In this document: one piece after another, positions 25,701-37,492 of the stretch | Layout of the letters: each line of letters opens with the position of its first letter | How positions within the stretch are numbered: the first letter of the stretch is position 1 | Source of the DNA: Strongylocentrotus droebachiensis | Lineage: Eukaryota > Echinodermata > Echinoidea > Camarodonta > Strongylocentrotidae | Assembly (NCBI GenBank): GCA_035222895.1 | Contig: JAVYIG010000041.1 | Coordinates: 1,116,001-1,180,000, forward strand | Reading direction: 5' to 3' | Length of the DNA: 64,000 bases | Program-made: the position numbers and the translations under genes | Notes under the pieces: model-generated | The model's database searches: none | What the model was told of the DNA's origin: nothing | What the model saw: the letters and a program-made list of their open reading frames with translations, nothing else

Positions 25701-28700
25701 TGACTACAGAGCATCTACATGAACGCATTATCTGTCGAAATCAAACTCCCTTTTCAGTCACTCAGTTAGCGAAGTAGTACGCTGAACCCTTCTGTTTTCA
25801 TCGAAAACAAGTATCATTCCTTGGAAATATACGATCTCGATTAAATGCATGCTGACTGATATATATAATTCATTCCCTTTCTACATTTTGCAACTGATTG
25901 GGAAGGATATTCATAATAAATTTTTCTGCACATTCGGATTCGATTCTATGGTAAAATATCCCTCCCTCAACTGTAGTAATTAAGTACGCTCTACCATCCT
26001 CCCCATCTACTGTCATCCATTATCTCCCTGAAAACAAACTGAACAATTATTTCATTCGATCGATATGGAAAACATGACACAATATTGTTAGATTGTTTGC
26101 ATTGTAACTAGGATGTGTATACTTACGATATTTGTGAGATGGGGCACGTCCCTGTGTGTCTAGGCGTACTCTGAGATGAAGAACTTTGACTAGGCGTTTG
26201 CAATGAGTCTGTTCTCTTAAGTTGCACTGATTTTTCATCATAATAATAATATTCTTCAGAGTCATATCTCGGAAAAGATTGTCTTGCTTGTGGCGCATAG
26301 TTCATACTTGATGACGTTGGAATAATCATCAATTTGTTCACTGAAGGCGGCGGCCCTTCATACTCTTTAATTGAGTAATGATTTGTTTTTTTTTGTTGCA
26401 AAGCTGACGACGTATTTTGCGACGCTTTGCTATATGTGTCCTGCTCTTTGTTGCACACTTTTTCACTTATGCTCAAGAGAGGCAGTACTTTTTCCTCTTG
26501 CGAAAAATTGTCTTTATATGTGTGCCTATTCCTGTTATTTGGCGTTGATGTCGTATTTGATTCCAGGTCATTTTGTCTTGGATCAGGGTGATGTTGTTTC
26601 CTGTACACTACAATAATCAGTATAATGACGAGCACAATGACCAATAATCCAAAAGCAACGTAGATAGCCAGCTGCATGGTATCTGATAATCCAAAGTTGG
26701 TGATGGGTGAACTAGTAGCACGGAGGTTAGGCTGTTGGGAACCACGCTGCCAGTCTGTAGAAGGCTTCGGTGTTTGCTCTTTACCAGTCGATTGCGTACA
26801 TGTTGTACCTATCCATCCTTCAGCACATTCACACATGAATCCTCCCATTACATCTCGCAGACAGGTTCCTCCATTTTCACAAGGATTGTCTCCATCACAA
26901 ACGGTGAAATGATCGCTACAGTTGGGTCCGCCGAATCCGAAGGCACATTCACAACGGTAGTCATTCACCAAATCGAAGCAAACTCCACCATTCTTGCATG
27001 GTGATGCGACGCAGTCGTTGACGTTGTTCTGGCAGTGATCACCGTTAAATCCTCGAGGACATTCACAATGGACCGAATCAGATTCCGCGCGGCAGGTACC
27101 ACCGTTTTCACATCCATGTGTTGCGCAGAGGTTCTCCTCACATTGATCTCCACGGAAGCCATCAGGACATCTGCATTGGTAGGCCACGTTGTTGTTCAGG
27201 CATGTAGCTCCTGCATCAAAAACAAAACAAAATGAAATGTACAGATTAGTCAAGTTTTCTATATTAACTGTCACATATATAGTAGAATCGTCTTATTATC
27301 GCTGAGTGCACGTTGTGAAATTCTATAATTACTTCTTCCAGAAAAAGAACCAGCCCATTCATTTGATGTTTTTTGTTATATTCATGAAATAAGAAGTGCA
27401 TGGTAACGTACCGTTTCGGCAAGGCGATGAAGAGCAGTGGTCACGGATCTCGCAGTGAGTGCCGATGTAACCCTCTTGACAGGCACAACGGTAGCCATCG
27501 AATGTTTCAGAACATGTGCTGCCATTCATGCACATGTTGGAGTCACATCGAGGAACCTGCGTCTGGCATAAATCACCAGTGTAACCACCAGGACAGAGGC
27601 ACGTGTAGCCATCAGAACCACTCTATAAAATACAAGAAAAAAAGAATAAACGTAAGTCACATGACATTGTCTAAGGTGGTTTAACTTGGACACTGTTTGA
27701 AGAAAACTAACGTTACAATCTGCACATGTTTAATGATAAGACTTTGTAATGAGGATGGTTCCTTACCCTGCAAGTACCTCCATTGAGGCAAGGACAAGTC
27801 TCGGCTGTCTCACAGGTGTGTCCAGTGAAGCTAGGTAGACAGTAGCATTGGAAGCCCAGGGGTCCTTCATTGCGACACGTACCACCATTCATGCATGGAT
27901 GCTGGTTGGTGCAGTAGTTCAGATCTGAATCGGGGTGAGGAGAGAATAAAAGGTTAACTTCTGCCTTGTATGTCATCGAATCCTTATCAATTAAACATAA
28001 TGTAGTGCCTTCTTTGATGACATCAGGATTATCTTATTCTTTTTATTATTCTATAAAAGTGCATCCTTTATTGTTATTGATGTTAGATAGCTGAGATGAT
28101 ATCGTTTAGAAGTTCCTTGTTTAGTTATCAAAATCAGGTTGTAAAAATAAAGTTATATGACTTGTTAGATGTTATAAGAATATTTACCTCTTTCGCATAG
28201 GAGTCCTCCCCAGCCTACATTGCAGACACACTCCCCTGGTTCGGTACAAGTCCCTTGCTCACAGCCAGCATAGGTCTCGCATTGGTCACATGCTGTTCCT
28301 TTGTACCCATTATCGCACCTATTAAAAAAAGAAATAATACAATTATTGATTTATCGAAATTTCATTGGGATTCTCTGCTATATGAATAATATGGTTCACA
28401 TAATGCAATTTTGAACTGAATAACAGGTGACGTGTAAATCCGTAGATCGAATTATCCACGTTTAGTCTCAATTCATTAACTTTGAATGGAATTTCCACGG
28501 ACCTAATAAGTGTGTATTACTTTATCATACGTGACAAGACGATCATGAACGTATGGAGGATCGAGTCGGAGTCGTTCTGCATATGCCATCGACATATCTT
28601 GGGCACTGCTAATGAAACAAGACGTGGGTATTTGAGCTCAGCACCGCTCTCCTGTATACCTTGTAATTTAATCAACGCCGCGGCTTCATCGCGACACGCG

Positions 28701-31700
28701 TGGCGCATAATCTTCCAAGAGGTAAAAGGCGTTTGCGTTTTACAGATTTAATATTCATATGTTTTCAAGACACCGACCTTGTTCGCTACATGGACCAGAG
28801 TTACTGGATACCAAAAATGAGATGGAGAGAAAGAGGGAGGTTGCTACGAAGGTAAGGAAGCAGAGGTATGGTATGGGTCAAATCTCATCTACTCAGCCTA
28901 AAAGCTATCTTATCCACCACGTCATTTCGAGATCTTTAACGACATTTATTAGTCAATCATAAGTGATTTCAAATTAAATGACGGTATTTGTCAAGAATAA
29001 AAAAAAGTATACAATAGTATTTCAACAATCACTTTAATCTTCGAGAAAGGGTTGTGTCTACATATTCTTACCTGCAGGAGTTAGGTGAATCGCAGGAACC
29101 ATGCACACATCCTTCTGAACAAACGGCTGTAAGGAAAGGGAGGATATGAGAAGAGAAAGAACGCATTAGACTTGATGAATGAAAATAAATTGCTGAATCA
29201 ATGGTACATTAGCTATTCCTCAGAAAAATTGCCTAGCTAAATTTACTGCGCATGCTCTGATGGTCTAGCAGCTACCCTGGTGGTTCAATATAAGCAGTTA
29301 CACAAGCCCATTGACATAGTCCTCGCTCTCCGGCTGCGCTATGTTTGTCTTCGGCTCATGTTCAACATCCCTACCTCTTTGGGGAAACCTCTAGAGAGTT
29401 CATGTTGCATCTAACCAAACACCCTTCATATCTAACATCTTTGAATTTGTCACTTTCATTGTCATCGAGTTTCTTCCTATCGCTTTCCCTCTCTCAAGTT
29501 CTTTTTTTCTTTTTTTGTTGCTCGTGCTGGCTCTTGCCTTGCATTCCCCATTCCTATTTCTGAGTGTTTAGTAAAGAACCTTGTACAAACGTAAAGATTG
29601 AATCGATGAGGAAAAACCTGGCTGACCCGACCGCTTACTATGAAATCCTTCGGGCTTTCCGATACAGCGAGGGTGATAAGCTCAGCGCCATTTTACGCCG
29701 AGATGAATTGAAAGTGTGAAGGAAAGAGTAGATCGAGGCACGCAATCTTAAAAGCGCTCCAAATCCCCATGCATCCTCCACAGTATCCCTTTTAAATACA
29801 GCTGGAGGGGTTGTATATGTTAATCACAATTCGCGTCTTCTTCATCAATGAATCTACTACACCCACGCAAAACTGCATCAGGTATAGTGGTGACATTTCT
29901 GCCTGTGATAGTACGTTTGGCTTTGCCTTCAATGCCAAAAACACCGACCTGTTTTGTTTCCGATTTCTTTATATTGGCATACTCTATACTTTTTTTTATA
30001 GGCCTGAACTTGGAAATAATACAAAATAACATCCCGATAGCTATAATAAGCAGATGGCTCTTATCCCTCACGATTCCCGTAATTTTGATGGGGGTCAAAC
30101 CAAAAAGCGACCTTAACGATGTTTGAAGAGGAGGGAAATGAATGGAGTGGCAGGCAGTAGTTCATTATGTTAATGATATGCATAGTGGAATCGTGGTTTT
30201 ACTCAGGTCGCGTGTGCTTCAAGAGCTCTAGTCGCGAGTCTGTCTCGCGTGCTCTCTGTATATCGCAGGCCATTGATCAATGCAGACAGTTCACAGATGA
30301 ACCCAGGGGCGTATTGTGGCCTCCATTCAAAAATTGGGTCTATACAACAACAAAAAATCTTTGGGCGCGTTCGTCCGCAACCTTGCTGGCAATTAGCATC
30401 ATTACCCAATCAGCCAAGATTGGTTTGAATTCTTACTTATTGGTTTCAAAAATACAATCATTATTGTTTTAAAAATACATTCCCGGGAGCTTGGACTCTA
30501 AAGTACTTGTAGGAATGTCCCAATAACAAAGTTAACCCGCTTTATTTCCAAATGGGTCATCATGACTTGCAATCGGTTGTTCTTACTCTGAGAGGAATTT
30601 AAATTGAACTAATTGGATGGTTCACTATTTGGTTTACTGTAAACGTTTTATTCGACGCGTCTACCATTTTCAATTCATGTTAAGTTGGCACAAAATGTTC
30701 ATACAAAAAGTCTAGTCTGCACGTGACCTTAAAATTGGCGCGCTTTCTCTAACAGACGTGTGAATAACACAATAATTCCCGCGGAGCCTTAAAATGTGAA
30801 GTTTAATAAATCTAACATTGTGTTTTCCAGCATTATGCTATTTCTAAAGAGGTTTCCATGCCACCAGAAAGAGGATTTCAATACCATCCTTGTGCCTTCT
30901 ATTCACAACCTATCACACGTGAAAGGTACAATGGCACAAGACCAGGTGTTCGCTACAATTCTACAGATGCGCCCTCGGAATAAAAAATAGAAAAAAGAGG
31001 AGGATCCATCACACTCAATGTAGGCAAGCCATTCACACAGCCATGACTTATGAAAAATAGATGGATAGAAAACAATCGATGTCTGTGTCAAAGCCAATCC
31101 ATGCAATAAAAAAGGGATATGATGAGCACTACGCCATCAGGAGGATTTTGGATAATGCGAATAAAGTGGGGGAATTTGGATGCGTCGCTGGGAGCGTGGT
31201 ATATCCACGTCGGGTATTGTATGTACTCTAGATCGATAAGACTTCTCGTATTTCAACACGGACTAAAAGGAACTGATTTGAGAAATGGGTAAGAGTATAT
31301 GAATGGTGATACGGACAGCCATGCATGAAAAGCATCAGACCGCCTGCATAATGCGCCCGTAATGTATACACAACTGAATAGTGCAAACATCAAAAAATTT
31401 ACACGTCAATTCATTTCGATTGCGGCATAGAATTTCACTACAGTCTGTTATTTTTTATGGCGTGTGCATCACTCACTGGCTGAGCTCTAATAGTAACTCA
31501 GTAAGCTTCATAAAATATATTCATATAAACTATAATTTCTTTAATGAAAAATAAATCAAAGCGTAAACTTACTGTTACAAAAACAAAGAGTAACCTAACC
31601 ACCCGTGATATTCTTATCAAAATCGTTTCCCTTTTTTGTCTATGAAATGCTTTAACTTTACTTGACTAATTTTATTTGTCAGAATGGAAATTTTTCTCAA

Positions 31701-34700
31701 TTTTCACATCTTTCTCGCCATCTCGAAGTAGCGGTTTAGAACGGGGTGAAAGAATAGACTCTGGTCTAAATTGAATTTGGCAGTTGGCGGGTAGAGCTCG
31801 TGATGGTGGAGAGGGGCGACTATGCGCGGAATCCCAGATACGATGTGCGATTTTATTTCAATCTCCCTTCACATCCTTCCAATTACCCTAGAGAAATGGC
31901 CAAGGATGGAATCCCTCTTGATAGACCACGGAGGAATATAATCTCCCCGCATAGAAAGAAGGATGTTAGATACCTCGCTCTATGATTGACTCAATTTGGA
32001 AGGCTTGATTTATTTTCATTCCCAATTTGAATGGTACATATCTGGGGCATCGAATTTTCTTGGAAATTAAAAAATTCTATAAAGAAATAATAAAACGATG
32101 TTCTATGTTCTGTCCATTTGATGGACGTTTATAATTCTGGAGTAAATTGAAGTGTTATCTCTTCAGGTAGGCTGAGTCAAAACACAAGACAACGCTGCTA
32201 TCTTCTTTCGAACAAATAATTATTGGCGCATCCCGTTCGGGCCTCTCGAAAATAAACCTACGATACCATTATCACTCGGTGTTATCAGTCCCCGGTTGGT
32301 GTTTTGTTTTAAAACAATTTAGGGGTTATTAATCTGTTTTACTTACCATGGTCACACCAGGTGCCTTCCCATCCGTCCATGCATTCTCTCACACCCTGGT
32401 CATTGCACACGTAATGCCCAAAGAGGTCATCTTTCGGCGTACAGGCGTCTCGACACTGGGACCCGTAGTAGTTTTCAGCGCACACCACCCTGTAGGAGTA
32501 GTCCAGAGTGTGCAACGACGTCGGGTAAGTATAGTTGGACCAGGTCGTGCTGACGTTCAACGATCTATGGATTCGCAGGGTTTCAAGGCGCCTTCGGTTT
32601 CCTGTGAATGGTTGAAAGAAACGAACACGATTAATATGATGATAAATTAAAACACTTTACTTGTAATATGATCATTATACATATTTTAACTTGGTAACCT
32701 TGTGATTTTCTTCAATCATCTTCATTTGTGAACATTATATTAATAGACATTTAATATCTCTGGTTATCGGTATTGTTATTGGACTGGGTATAGCTGCCCT
32801 GGATTTAAGAAGCCCTCTCCGGCTGGTATTATTCTCTCCTTCACTAGTTCATTTTGGATCGCTCGACCTAACACTCACTCGGCCCATCCAAGCGTCATTG
32901 ATATCGCTTACACGTGGAGTGAATTCATGCATCAAAAAAGAAAATTAGCATGATTATTCTACCACATTATGGATTGCCATCCATCCATCTGCTCATTACT
33001 CTTAGCTCGTGGGAAACAGGTAGGTTATAGGCCTATTTTATACTAGCGTTAAAAAAGAAGACTCCTCTCCCGTTTTATTTGTTACAATACCACAATCATA
33101 GTCCATTGATCATGAAAAGCTATTATGATTTAGATTTGTTTTCACGCAAAAATACACCTATAATATTTATGGATACATAACAATCATCACGGGTTACAAA
33201 TTTCCCGCGGTTAGGGGGTTCTCCTCGTTCAAGGCCAACTATTGATGAGAGGTGTGTTTGGATCGCGTGGCTGTCGCGTGGTAGGCGTGCTACAATGTAC
33301 ACCTGTCTTATTAAATGACCACCCTCCCAATAGATATAACAGTCACGTGACCTTGACCTCCACATCACCCTTTCTCCCATTTCGATCTTTAAAAATGAGC
33401 AACATTTGGTATCAACAAACAGGGGCAAAACGGTGATCAGTTTATTTAGCATCTCATTCCGACATTCATAATTCATTTTGGAGAAGGAAATGATGAAGAA
33501 AACATCGAATCTGTGTTCTATTCTTAGCCGCATCTAGAAATGTCCTTATATGCAGAGGATGTTTGGAGGAGCTGGAGCGACCAGTGAATGTATTTTCATT
33601 GCAAATAGACGGCATTCCAACACAAGCGACCCCAGTAGCACCAACCAATCATACTGGTACCAGCTGCTTCGCATTGGTCGACAAGATAACCGTAAATCTA
33701 CCAGCTTTAGAATTGGACGTTTTCTTCTCACTACAGTTAATTGCCAAAATGAAACGCATACTTCCTCGCAAGATCGGTTATAGGCCGCCTGGTCTGTGTT
33801 GCTCAAATCATTTGCGTTTAGGTCCATTCTCAAATCGACGTGAAACATCAGCCAGCTAGTACTAATTTCACCGCGAGAACCATGAAACGGGTGTTTGGCG
33901 AAGTGCGCTCCCACGGTTTCATGCAAAATTTTAATTAACCAAATTTCACCTCGAATTTTTCCCATGTCCTTCAATTGAGCCGTTCTTATCAACATGTAAC
34001 AAAATACGATAAGGGTCTCTCTATCTATCCCACCCCCCTCTCTCTCTCTTTCTATTTCACACTTTCTAGTGTGTGGCAATGTAAGTTCAACGGGTGAAGG
34101 ATATGTGTGTGGCATACTGCAAATAATTATATCAGTTTAAAATTGTGTGGTTGGGGGCAGATGGCTCCATTCCCACGACCCTCTCATCCAAAACAAGTTG
34201 CGTATGATAATTCAAGGCACGCGAATGAAAAATGGATCGCACTATCATAAACAACTACCCATAAAAACACAATAGATGAATTATGACCTCGTTGTTTGAA
34301 AACAAATTAAAACGATGATCAAAATAATGAATATTTCATAACATGCTGGTACACCGTCAATGATGATTGTTATCAATCATATGAAAATATAATATAGTTA
34401 CTACTACAATGAATCGACTACTAAACTAAATTATGCTTGAGGGCATCGTAATACATCATCCATGACCTTAATGTTAAAGTACTTAATCAAATATGTAGGC
34501 ATATATGTCTAAATTTAAACAATCACAGAAAGTCACATTGATATAATGTAGCCTACATCATCGTAGTTCAACTTCAGAATGAAGTACACGATACAAATGC
34601 ATTGGGAGTGTGCTATTGTCGTCCATTGATTAGGCGGGCTCCACGCAGTCAGCCATGCAATGATGCTAGTAGTACAGTTAGGCAAAAAATACTAGTTGCT

Positions 34701-37492
34701 CCACAACCGCATGATGCATGTTTGGTAGCGATAAATCCTTCGTTCTCCAGGCAGTAAGTATTCCATGCCGATGGTCAATTGATGCATAGTTCTTTAAAGT
34801 TCATTTAGTATTCTTAATCACCTAGTTGTGAAATAGTTCAGCAAATAGTAGGATTATACCGATTTTCTTTCAGCATGCAGCAAAATGGTCTTTACTGTAA
34901 CAGAGGTATATTGTTCGGAATATTTTCCCCAGTAAAATTCCTAATAAAGCCCACTTGCTGGTATCAAAGGTATCAAGAAAACACCCACATCCGGTGTTTG
35001 ATTTACAAGTCAACACATGAAGGGGCTAGGTGCGGACCATGTGTGTCAAAACTATACCCCTCTATAATCAAAGAACTGCGGGCAGGGGGGAACATTTTAT
35101 TGCTCTGCAGGCGGAAGTCATTTATGATCATCCATTATAGTCTGGACGTATAGGAGGAAGTAAAAAGAAAGGTTGATTTTGGAATGGTATAAAAGCGTAA
35201 TCACGACTCGGGATGTAACATGAATCACAGAGGAGAATGGAAAATGAAAGAGCGTCCATAGTTAGTATTCCAGAGGAGATGACTCCGAGAGATGAGCTTC
35301 GAGAGATGCTAATTCGCTTTGCAAGTTGATATGTCACATCGTATTATTCCAAACATAGTCCACGCGTGTGCTCCTTCCAATTGTTACCTGATGTGAGCCC
35401 GTGTTGGTGACAATATAATAATAATCCACAATGAGCTGGAGCATGTAAGCTTGCGAGGAGGCGAGTGGAAAGAAGATGCCTCGATAACAGATGAGTGTCT
35501 CGTTATTGACATGACTTTTGAAGAATGTATCCACGGCGGGGTGTGAGCCTTTACACGCATTAACATCCATTGAATCGAAGAAGTGAAGTAAGGAAGGGGG
35601 GGGGGGAAGGTGATGCTGGAACATAATTCTTCATTGGTGTCATTTACAGGTGAAGTGATAGCGATCCATGATTAGTATAATATAAATCCAAGATTTGCAG
35701 TGGCAGAAGCTGATGACGACGTAAGTTTTGACGGAAATTATCTTGAAGTTTGAAGTGTCCAGAATAATTGTCATCATCAAAGAATGTAAATCCAGATAGA
35801 CCAGGTCGTTGATACACTAAAACATTGCACGTAGTATACTGTCATGTCTTTAAATATACCAAGTATCTTTTAAAATAAATTACTGACAACTTCAACAACT
35901 GTATCGATAAAAATACAATAACACAATACAATAATTGTAGACTGCATTAGAATGAGTGTAGGCCTATCTATCGTTCACTGTACTATACAACATGTGCCAT
36001 TACATAGTTTGGAGTAACAACACGATTATATAAAGCAGTAAACGTAGAAAACTGACAAATTAGATTAAAGGACTAATAAAATGCAAGAAAATATAAATAA
36101 GGAACACTAAAAACAATAAACACAAGTGAAATGTGTTGAATGTTATGACTATACAATCACTATTGTTTGGATGTGAATAGTACATGTGCCCTTTCTTGAC
36201 ATAATAGAGGGGTGTGTCAGAGGAATGCTTTCCATCCCCCTTAAAATACACAATAATCAAAATAAATCCTCACCATCGTTGAACCCTGTGCTGCTCTCGT
36301 CATGCCAGGCATCTAGGGCGAGTGAAAAATCACGCTGTAAATTAGAGGAAAAATGTCGTTATCACAATAAAACAATAACATACTTGGTTGTATAAGCCAT
36401 GTTACTTGATATTGGAGTTACTGATAATGACGATGTCGTTAACATTTTGAAACATAACAACACAAATCTCTTTCAACTCCTGTTGCATTATAAGCCCACT
36501 ATTTATTACATACCACCGAGGAGAAACTAGGGCATTATTTGAAAGGATGGTAGATAATGGTTGATGGGATGGTATTATGGAGGAGATACCCCCTTCGAAG
36601 ATGAGTTCAGTTTTCATTAAAAGGGGCTACTCAACCATGGCTGCTTCCAGTACAGTTGCGGGTATTGCTCCCCCCCCCCCCCCCCCCATTCACCATAAGA
36701 AACATCATGCGCATCTTATTGATTGAATTCATGAAGGCAAAATCACAGAATTTTCACACGCTCACAAATTTTAAGCTCCTTCTTGATTAGAAAATACACA
36801 AATAATGGAAGGGGATGAAATTAGCAAATGTAAAAATGACTATCAATGTGTTGTTGTATCACTGAAAAGGTTACTTACCGGCCAGTCGATATCAAAAGCA
36901 ATTTGTATTAATCCATCATGAACTTCGAAAGAATTTTCTCCCAAAACTGCTGTATTCCGGAAAGCAAATGTGCATTGTCCTGGCAAGGGTTCCTCGGGTA
37001 TTTCGCGAAGAAAATGGAGCAAGCACACTGTGAAATATGTTCTACATGGTCCGACACACTGATCAGTACTTGTATTATTCCCACAACATTGTCCATTGAT
37101 ATCCTTGGCTTGGTCGTTGGAAAAGGAGTTGAGGCGAAGTTCGAATATCCCTGCAGCTGTTGTGACCTGTAGAAAAACACAAATAAATGGGAACTATTAA
37201 TATACTATTTTTGCCATTCATGAATATGCGATGCAGCTGGATCATGGATGTTCTGAACGTTCGTTCGACATGCCGTATCTCTCGGCTGAGCGTATGGCCG
37301 TTATCGGCGTTCGGTAACAGTAAACCGCTTATAGTATACTATGGTTATTGGTGGGTGAGTTCGATTGCTGAAATCGAACAAACTTAGGGTGTATAAAACA
37401 TAAATTCTTACCTTGGAAATAATGCTAATCCATTGCAGAGCCAAAATCACTGTATTACTCCAGTTAAAACGCCCCATAGTTCCAAAAAACAT
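22722..37492 (-). CDS. Delta: Delta, Notch ligand (DSL family transmembrane protein), 11 coding exons
   Basis: Single-pass membrane ligand that activates Notch on neighbouring cells. Exons joined 37492-37412, 37166-36879, 36334-36274, 32601-32347, 29126-29072, 28318-28188, 27924-27767, 27622-27412, 27210-26127, 24959-24896 and 22727-22722 give 2394 nt, or 797 residues plus stop. Every intron starts GT and ends AG, and phases agree throughout. Domains: signal peptide 1 to ~32; MNNL ~34-105; DSL 184-226 with six cysteines (184, 193, 197, 209, 217, 226) and the conserved FGH at 204-206; EGF1-9 ~231-551, with EGF1-2 short as in Delta/DOS-type ligands; transmembrane ~592-616; cytoplasmic tail 617-797 with a Tyr run at 734-737 and terminal ATEV. 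No cysteine-rich (VWC-like) region follows the EGFs, which favours Delta over Jagged/Serrate. The start is the first ATG before the hydrophobic signal; a second ATG at codon 6 is possible. Domain assignment is very sure; the last exon is inferred from splice signals and the family C-terminus. Confidence 0.95.
23063..23116. promoter_or_regulatory. GGCACGCGAT and CACGTG pair in Delta intron 10
   Basis: GGCACGCGAT (23063-23072) runs straight into an inverted CCAAT (ATTGG), and 38 bp further is CACGTG (23111-23116). Both are bHLH-type targets (HES class C and E-box). The surrounding 150 bp is GC-richer than the rest of intron 10. Confidence 0.25.
24896..24959 (-). CDS. Delta: Delta exon 10: cytoplasmic tail up to ...ATE
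   Basis: 64 nt, phase 2 in and phase 0 out (residues 775-796). It reads SAVVEDSRGTTTSTSVGLHA and then TE. The acceptor is TTTTTATAG and the donor GAG/GTAATT. The ATE matches the start of the conserved Delta C-terminus ATEV, which strongly supports both the exon and its frame. Confidence 0.85.
26127..27210 (-). CDS. Delta: Delta exon 9: EGF6-9, transmembrane helix, most of cytoplasmic tail
   Basis: The largest exon, 1084 nt, phase 1 in and phase 2 out (residues 414-775). It holds the rest of EGF6, then EGF7-9, a Ser/Thr/Pro/Gln-rich juxtamembrane stretch (~554-590), a hydrophobic helix (LAIYVAFGLLVIVLVIILII) and a basic stop-transfer YRKQHH. The tail contains an NNRN motif at 638-641, several lysines that could be ubiquitylation targets for Neuralized/Mindbomb-type ligases (family knowledge), and EEYYYYDE. 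The donor GTAAGT follows codon position 2. If unspliced, the next triplet is a TAA stop. Confidence 0.97.
27412..27622 (-). CDS. Delta: Delta exon 8: end of EGF4, EGF5, start of EGF6
   Basis: 211 nt, phase 0 in and phase 1 out (residues 344-414). It begins SGSDGYTCLCPGGYTGDLC, continues with EGF5 (CMNGSTC, CACQEGYIGTHC) and the first half of EGF6 (CSSSPCRN). The acceptor TTTTATAG is followed by another AG two bases on; only the first keeps frame. The donor is GTACGT. Confidence 0.95.
27767..27924 (-). CDS. Delta: Delta exon 7: EGF3 and start of EGF4
   Basis: 158 nt, phase 1 in and phase 0 out (residues 291-343). EGF3 begins DLNYCTNQHPCMNGGTC and EGF4 begins CPCLNGGTCR. Both carry the C-x-x-G-G-T-C O-fucosylation consensus. 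The acceptor ends CCCCGATTCAG and the donor is GTAAGG. Confidence 0.95.
28188..28318 (-). CDS. Delta: Delta exon 6: end of EGF1 and EGF2
   Basis: 131 nt, phase 2 in and phase 1 out (residues 247-291). It reads RCDNGYKGTACDQCETYAGC and then the second EGF with CEQGTC and CVCNVGWGGLLC. The acceptor is TTTTTTTAATAG and the donor GTAAAT. EGF1-2 with reduced loops fit the DOS-type repeats found directly after DSL in Delta ligands. Confidence 0.94.
29072..29126 (-). CDS. Delta: Delta exon 5: first half of EGF1
   Basis: A short 55-nt exon, phase 1 in and phase 2 out (residues 229-247). It encodes AVCSEGCVHGSCDSPNSC. The acceptor is CTTTCCTTACAG and the donor GTAAGA. EGF1 of Delta is normally short, and this exon splits it before the last two cysteines. 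No long open frame marks it; it was found by joining splice sites. Confidence 0.93.
32347..32601 (-). CDS. Delta: Delta exon 4: DSL domain
   Basis: 255 nt, phase 1 in and out (residues 144-229). It begins GNRRRLETLRIH and carries the whole DSL domain: YRVVCAENYYGSQC, the DLFGHYVC block, and WEGTWCDH at the end. All six DSL cysteines and the aromatic pair YY at 188-189 are present. The acceptor is TTCACAG and the donor GTAAGT. Two N-glycosylation motifs (NVS, NYT) precede the DSL. Confidence 0.97.
32990..34230. promoter_or_regulatory. Candidate cis-regulatory module in Delta intron 3
   Basis: CGTGGGAA at 33008-33015 and, on the minus strand, at 34177-34170 match the Su(H)/CSL consensus. CGCGTG at 33264 and 33275 and GGCACGCGAA at 34216-34225 match HES sites. 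GTCACGTGACCTTGACCT at 33342-33359 joins an E-box to a nuclear-receptor site. GC content is higher than in flanking intron. A 189-codon open frame on the minus strand here resembles no family I know. Confidence 0.35.
36274..36334 (-). CDS. Delta: Delta exon 3: end of MNNL region
   Basis: 61 nt, residues 124-143 plus the first base of codon 144. The acceptor is CTAATTTACAG and the donor GTGAGG. It reads RDFSLALDAWHDESSTGFND, matching the 'W-P-x-x-F-S-L-x-x-x-A-W/H' region between MNNL and DSL in Delta/Jagged. The 3.7-kb intron 3 follows. Confidence 0.92.
36879..37166 (-). CDS. Delta: Delta exon 2: MNNL domain
   Basis: 96 codons (residues 28-123), phase 0 at both ends. The acceptor is a T-rich tract ending CTACAG; the donor is GTAAGT. 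The exon encodes the C2-like MNNL Notch-binding domain, with GIFELRLNSF near the start, paired cysteines (CC at 54-55, C64, C68, C75) and CTFAFRNTAVLG. An N-glycosylation motif (NNT) lies at 57-59. The end IAFDIDWP matches the WP junction typical of Delta proteins. Confidence 0.95.
37412..37492 (-). CDS. Delta: Delta exon 1: signal peptide
   Basis: 27 codons (residues 1-27), beginning MFFGTMGRFNW and containing the hydrophobic stretch TVILALQWISII. It ends in CCAAG followed by the donor GTAAGA, phase 0. Cleavage is probably in the first residues of exon 2, near TTAAG. Intron 1 is 245 bp. Confidence 0.9.

Noticed and set aside
26371..27235. Several plus-strand frames antisense to Delta exon 9
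   Set aside because: Shadow frames opposite the EGF and tail coding sequence; the minus-strand protein is unmistakable.
33546..34115. A 189-codon minus-strand frame in Delta intron 3
   Set aside because: No recognisable domain, low-complexity start (EREREGGG), and it lies within an intron on the same strand. Kept only as part of a candidate regulatory module.
35334..35624. A 96-codon frame between Delta exons 3 and 4
   Set aside because: No resemblance to Delta and no phase-compatible splice sites; exon 3 joins exon 4 directly in frame.
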